Assembly (NCBI GenBank): GCA_011526365.1
Contig: WTIO01000044.1
Location: 1-64,000 of the forward strand
Source of the DNA: Flavobacteriales bacterium
GTDB taxonomy: Bacteria; Bacteroidota; Bacteroidia; Flavobacteriales; Flavobacteriaceae
Direction: 5' to 3'
Length of the DNA: 64,000 bases
A program made the position numbers and the translations under genes. Below the pieces are notes generated by a model. It ran no database searches. It had not been told where the DNA came from and was given only the letters and a program-made list of their open reading frames with translations. Below, one piece after another: positions 60,114 through 64,000 of this stretch (the stretch's first letter is position 1; every line of letters begins with the position of its first letter).

Positions 60114-60662
60114 TTATTTAACTAAGTCGGCACGCAGTGCCATTACGTGTTGTGCTATTTGCCAACGTTCTTTTGCATTTACTTGTCCTGCATGGGATCC
60201 CATGGCATTTTTACCGTACATCAACACGTGATAAATACTCCCAGGAGTAATATCACGATCAGCATAACTGGGAACGCCTAAAAACTTTTCGCGTTGCATC
60301 AGGATGCCCTGTCCGTCGCCTTTGTTCCCGTGACAAACAGCGCAGTAAATACCGTACAATTCCGCACCTTGCTTCTGGTGTTCGTCGCTTAGTGCTATGG
60401 GCGATTTTAAATCTGCTTTCGCCGCTTCATAGCCTTCGTTGGTATCAGGGTAATCATAAGGTTCCCAACCACGGGCAATGCTTCCCTCCGCAGGAAGTTG
60501 TGCTTCGATACCGTTAGCAAACGCATCACTATCCGCGTAGGTTTCATAACCCACGGGTTCATACATATTGGGGAAATACTGATAGTTTGGCTTTGCAGGA
60601 TCAAAACACGACTGCATCACCAAAAGAAAACTTCCCATTAAAACGAGTCCAATTTTTTTCAT
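60114..60662 (-). CDS. actE: Alternative Complex III monoheme cytochrome c lipoprotein ActE
   Basis: Lipobox MQSC; CAVCHG heme site; position in act cluster. Confidence 0.9.
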   Translation of the reverse strand: MKKIGLVLMGSFLLVMQSCFDPAKPNYQYFPNMYEPVGYETYADSDAFANGIEAQLPAEGSIARGWEPYDYPDTNEGYEAAKADLKSPIALSDEHQKQGAELYGIYCAVCHGNKGDGQGILMQREKFLGVPSYADRDITPGSIYHVLMYGKNAMGSHAGQVNAKERWQIAQHVMALRADLVK

Positions 60663-60663
60663 G

Positions 60664-61197
60664 CTAGTGTGCTTCTTTATCGATTACTTGAATATCAATA
60701 GCTCCTGTTTTTTTAAGTAGTTGTGTTAATTCCTTCTCGTTGTTATGAAGGGGAATTTCCATCAAAAACTTATCGTCGGTAGTCAACGGATTGGGGTTTT
60801 CGGCTTTTTTAAAAGGCCATAAGCGGCTTCTTAAATAAAAGGTTATTACCATCAAGTGGGCCGCAAAAAACACCGTCATTTCAAACATCACTGGGACAAA
60901 AGCTGGCATATTTTCCAAGAAGGAAAAACTGGGCTTTCCTCCTATGTTTTGGGGCCAGTCCTCAATCATAATAAAGTTAATCATCAGCACGGCAATGCTA
61001 AACCCAATACAACCATAGATGAAAGACATGATTGCAATACGAGTTTCTTCGAGCCCTAACGCTTTGTCGAGGCCGTGAACAGGGAAAGGGGTGTACACTT
61101 CTTCGATATGGTGCTTTTCTTTGCGCACAGCTTTAACCGCGCTCATTAGCACATCGTCGTCATCGTAAAGTGCGTGTATGACTTGATTACTTTCCAT
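60664..61197 (-). CDS. actD: Alternative Complex III subunit ActD (DUF3341)
   Basis: YTPFPVHGLDKALGLEETRI; two TMs; position in act cluster. Confidence 0.92.
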   Translation of the reverse strand: MESNQVIHALYDDDDVLMSAVKAVRKEKHHIEEVYTPFPVHGLDKALGLEETRIAIMSFIYGCIGFSIAVLMINFIMIEDWPQNIGGKPSFSFLENMPAFVPVMFEMTVFFAAHLMVITFYLRSRLWPFKKAENPNPLTTDDKFLMEIPLHNNEKELTQLLKKTGAIDIQVIDKEAH

Positions 61198-62572
61198 CTC
61201 TTATTTTTTTATACTTCTCTCCAGAGGATTTTAAAATTGTTTTTACTTCCGCCTGTGCAATAACCGGGAAGGTTCTTGCATACAACAGGAAGAGAACAAA
61301 GAAGAATCCAATGGTACCAATGAAAATTCCAATATCCACAAACGTAGGGGAAAACATAGTCCATGAGGAGGGCAGGTAATCACGGTGTAAGGAAGTTACA
61401 ATAATTACAAAACGCTCAAACCACATTCCTATGTTTACTACAATTGAAATGATAAATGAAAATATAATACTCGTGCGCAAACGCTTGAACCACATGAACT
61501 GAGGTGAAAACACATTACAGGTCATCATGGCCCAGTACGCCCACCAATAGGGGCCTGTGGCTCGGTTTAAGAAGGCATATTGTTCGTATTCAACCCCGGA
61601 GTACCAAGCAATAAATAACTCGGTGATGTAGGCCACACCCACTATAGAACCGGTAATCATAATAACGATGTTCATCAATTCAATATGCTGTACAGTGATA
61701 TAGTCTTCCAAATGGGACACCTTGCGCATGATAATTAACAAGGTATTTACCATGGCAAAACCAGAAAAAATTGCTCCCGCCACAAAGTAGGGAGGGAAAA
61801 TGGTGGTGTGCCATCCAGGAATTACAGAAGTTGCAAAGTCAAAGGATACAATGGTGTGTACGGAAAGTACAAGGGGTGTTGCCAACCCGGCAAGTACAAG
61901 AGATACTTCTTCAAAACGCTGCCAGTCTTTGGCTCTTCCAGTCCATCCAAAACTGAGGAGACTGTAAATTTTCTTTTGAAACGGACGTACGGCGCGGTCG
62001 CGAATCATTGCAAAATCGGGGAGTAATCCTGTCCACCAAAATACCAAGGATACCGAGAGGTAGGTGGAAATTGCGAACACATCCCACAATAGTGGAGAGT
62101 TAAAGTTTACCCACAAAGATCCAAAAGTGTTGGGGATGGGCAGTACCCAATACGCCAACCAGGGGCGTCCCATGTGAATGATGGGGAATAATCCTGCCTG
62201 AATTACCGAAAAGATGGTCATGGCCTCCGCTGAGCGGTTAATGGCCATTCTCCATTTTTGGCGGAATAAAAGCAATACTGCCGAAATCAGTGTTCCAGCG
62301 TGCCCAATTCCTACCCACCATACAAAGTTGGTAATATCCCAGGCCCAACCAACGGTTTTATTTAAGCCCCAAGTACCAATCCCTGTACCAATGGTGTAAG
62401 TGATACACCCCAGACCCCATAAAAAGGCAGCTAGGGCAATCCCAAAAACAATCCACCACTGGCGGTTGGCATTTCCCTCTACAGGTGCCGCCACATCCAC
62501 AGTAACATCGTGATAGGTCTTATCACCTGTAACTAAGGGTTTTCTAATGGGTGCTTCGTAATGCGATGCCAT
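61187..62572 (-). CDS. actC: Alternative Complex III subunit ActC (NrfD/PsrC family)
   Basis: Multi-TM NrfD-like; NFVWWVGIGHAGTLISAVLLLFRQKWR. Confidence 0.94.
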   Translation of the reverse strand: MASHYEAPIRKPLVTGDKTYHDVTVDVAAPVEGNANRQWWIVFGIALAAFLWGLGCITYTIGTGIGTWGLNKTVGWAWDITNFVWWVGIGHAGTLISAVLLLFRQKWRMAINRSAEAMTIFSVIQAGLFPIIHMGRPWLAYWVLPIPNTFGSLWVNFNSPLLWDVFAISTYLSVSLVFWWTGLLPDFAMIRDRAVRPFQKKIYSLLSFGWTGRAKDWQRFEEVSLVLAGLATPLVLSVHTIVSFDFATSVIPGWHTTIFPPYFVAGAIFSGFAMVNTLLIIMRKVSHLEDYITVQHIELMNIVIMITGSIVGVAYITELFIAWYSGVEYEQYAFLNRATGPYWWAYWAMMTCNVFSPQFMWFKRLRTSIIFSFIISIVVNIGMWFERFVIIVTSLHRDYLPSSWTMFSPTFVDIGIFIGTIGFFFVLFLLYARTFPVIAQAEVKTILKSSGEKYKKIRDGK

Positions 62573-62592
62573 ACGATTCTATTTACTTACAA

Positions 62593-63996
62593 TTATACTT
62601 CATCTGTGTTGCGCACTTTCACTTGGTACATCACATTGGGTTTTGTACCAACATGCTCCAATAGATGGTACATGCGTTGATCTTCTTTTAGGGCTGCAAC
62701 CTTACTTTCTTTGTCGTTAATATCTCCAAATACCATAGCGCCATTGCTACAGGCTTTGGAACATGCCGTTTGGAAGTGGCCATCGGTAATTTGGCGTCCT
62801 TCTAGTTTGGCGTCTAAAATGGTTTTTTGTGTCATTTGAATACACATGGAACATTTTTCCATCACCCCCCTAGAGCGTACCACCACATCGGGGTTTAACA
62901 CCATTCTTCCGAGGTCGTTGTTCATATGGTAGTCAAATTCGTCGTTCTTGTTGTATAAGAACCAGTTAAAGCGACGTACTTTATAGGGACAGTTGTTTGC
63001 ACAGTAACGCGTTCCAACACAACGGTTATAGGCCATGTGGTTTTGCCCTTGACGTCCGTGAGAGGAAGCAGCAACAGGACAAACGGTTTCACAGGGTGCA
63101 TGATTACAATGCTGACACATAACGGGTTGGAAGGCTACCTGCGGATTTGCAGCTGCCTGTTCCATCTTTCCAAAAGTGGTTAGTGAATCGCCCAAACCAG
63201 AAATATCTTCTTTGGTTTTATTGTCTTGTTCAAAACGTTCTTTAGAAGAGTAGTAACGGTCAATACGCAACCAGTGCATGTCACGGGAACGGCGTACTTC
63301 TGTTTTTCCTACTACTGGCACGTTGTTTTCGGAGTGACAGGCAATTACACAAGCGCCACACCCAGTACAAGCGTTTAGATCAATAGACAAGTTGAAGTGA
63401 TGCCCAATGGAGCGGTCGAAAGACTGCCACATATCAACCTCGGGTGAGGTTACAGGCATTTCCATATGATTTTTAGACACCTCTGGCACGTGATTCCAGT
63501 GGCTTTTGTCCTTAGTATTAAAGACTTCTAATGTGGTTTCTTTTACAATATCTCCACGTCCCATTAGGGTATTGTGCAATTGTACACATGCAAATTCATG
63601 ATAGCCCTCGGCAGCAGAAATAGAAACTGTTTGTACCGGATTCGCATCGGCATATAAGGCAAAGGCATTGACGCCCACTTGCATTTCTTCTTGCAAGCCT
63701 TTTTTACCTCCGTATCCGAAAGCTAAACCTACTGTACCTTCTGCCTGACCTGGCTGAATAAGCACTGGAGCTGTTAGAGTAGTTCCCCCAACGGTAATAT
63801 TCGCATAGCTACCATTTAAGGCGCCGTTTGCTACGTTAACATTTTTCAATCCTAATTTTTGTGCGTCAGCATAGGATACTGTTAGGTAGTTATCCCACGA
63901 AATTCGTGAGATAGGATCAGGAAATTCCTGTAACCAGGGGTTGTTGGCCTGACGTCCGTCACCCATTCCAGTTTTGGTGTAAAGGACCAACTCCAT
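62593..63996 (-). CDS. actB: Alternative Complex III subunit ActB, Fe-S region; 5' end outside the window
   Basis: CTGCGACVIACHSENN, CQHCNHAPCETVCP, CVGTRYCANNCPYKVRR, CSMCIQMTQ ferredoxin-like motifs; ORF runs to the window edge. Confidence 0.92.
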   Translation of the reverse strand: MELVLYTKTGMGDGRQANNPWLQEFPDPISRISWDNYLTVSYADAQKLGLKNVNVANGALNGSYANITVGGTTLTAPVLIQPGQAEGTVGLAFGYGGKKGLQEEMQVGVNAFALYADANPVQTVSISAAEGYHEFACVQLHNTLMGRGDIVKETTLEVFNTKDKSHWNHVPEVSKNHMEMPVTSPEVDMWQSFDRSIGHHFNLSIDLNACTGCGACVIACHSENNVPVVGKTEVRRSRDMHWLRIDRYYSSKERFEQDNKTKEDISGLGDSLTTFGKMEQAAANPQVAFQPVMCQHCNHAPCETVCPVAASSHGRQGQNHMAYNRCVGTRYCANNCPYKVRRFNWFLYNKNDEFDYHMNNDLGRMVLNPDVVVRSRGVMEKCSMCIQMTQKTILDAKLEGRQITDGHFQTACSKACSNGAMVFGDINDKESKVAALKEDQRMYHLLEHVGTKPNVMYQVKVRNTDEV

Positions 63997-64000
63997 CCCT

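Noticed and set aside
55863-63996. act-cox respiratory cluster as a novel system
   Set aside because: It matches the known Alternative Complex III plus cytochrome c oxidase arrangement of Bacteroidota; only specific insertions are reported.

Overview
This 64 kb window is a chromosomal segment from a member of Bacteroidota, probably Flavobacteriia. The evidence is the SprA-type T9SS gene, SusC/SusD, Alternative Complex III genes, and several TAnnTTTG -7 promoter boxes. Nearly all of it is protein coding, and I saw no tRNA, rRNA, CRISPR array, transposase or phage module. From left to right it holds: (i) a housekeeping and envelope block (alpha/beta hydrolase, pdxJ, NAD kinase, DUF6089-like, uppS, bamA, two OmpH/Skp, gamma-carbonic anhydrase-like, Nfu-like, DUF255 thioredoxin, tsaB); (ii) a TolC/HlyD/MacB-like export operon; (iii) a cytochrome oxidase assembly block (SCO, DUF420, subunits IV/III/III, ctaB), then tonB, a decayed mini-tonB, gcvH, sprA, ruvA and a malic enzyme; (iv) an accessory locus of about 19 kb at 34.9-53.8 kb with LacI, SusC, SusD, three tandem ~1,090-aa FG-GAP/VCBS-ASPIC/UnbV lipoproteins, a small orphan lipoprotein, a vanadium-haloperoxidase/PAP2-like lipoprotein and an SLC45-type MFS transporter, with no recognisable glycoside hydrolase or lyase; (v) queG, ruvB, coxA, coxB and actF-actB, with actB cut by the window edge. 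The accessory locus is the best candidate for an undescribed system. Smaller signals include a 36-bp perfect palindrome between susD and the VCBS genes, a perfect 16-bp LacI-type operator, an internally deleted and frameshifted tonB copy, and a 13-bp inverted repeat that gives two divergent genes identical translation starts.
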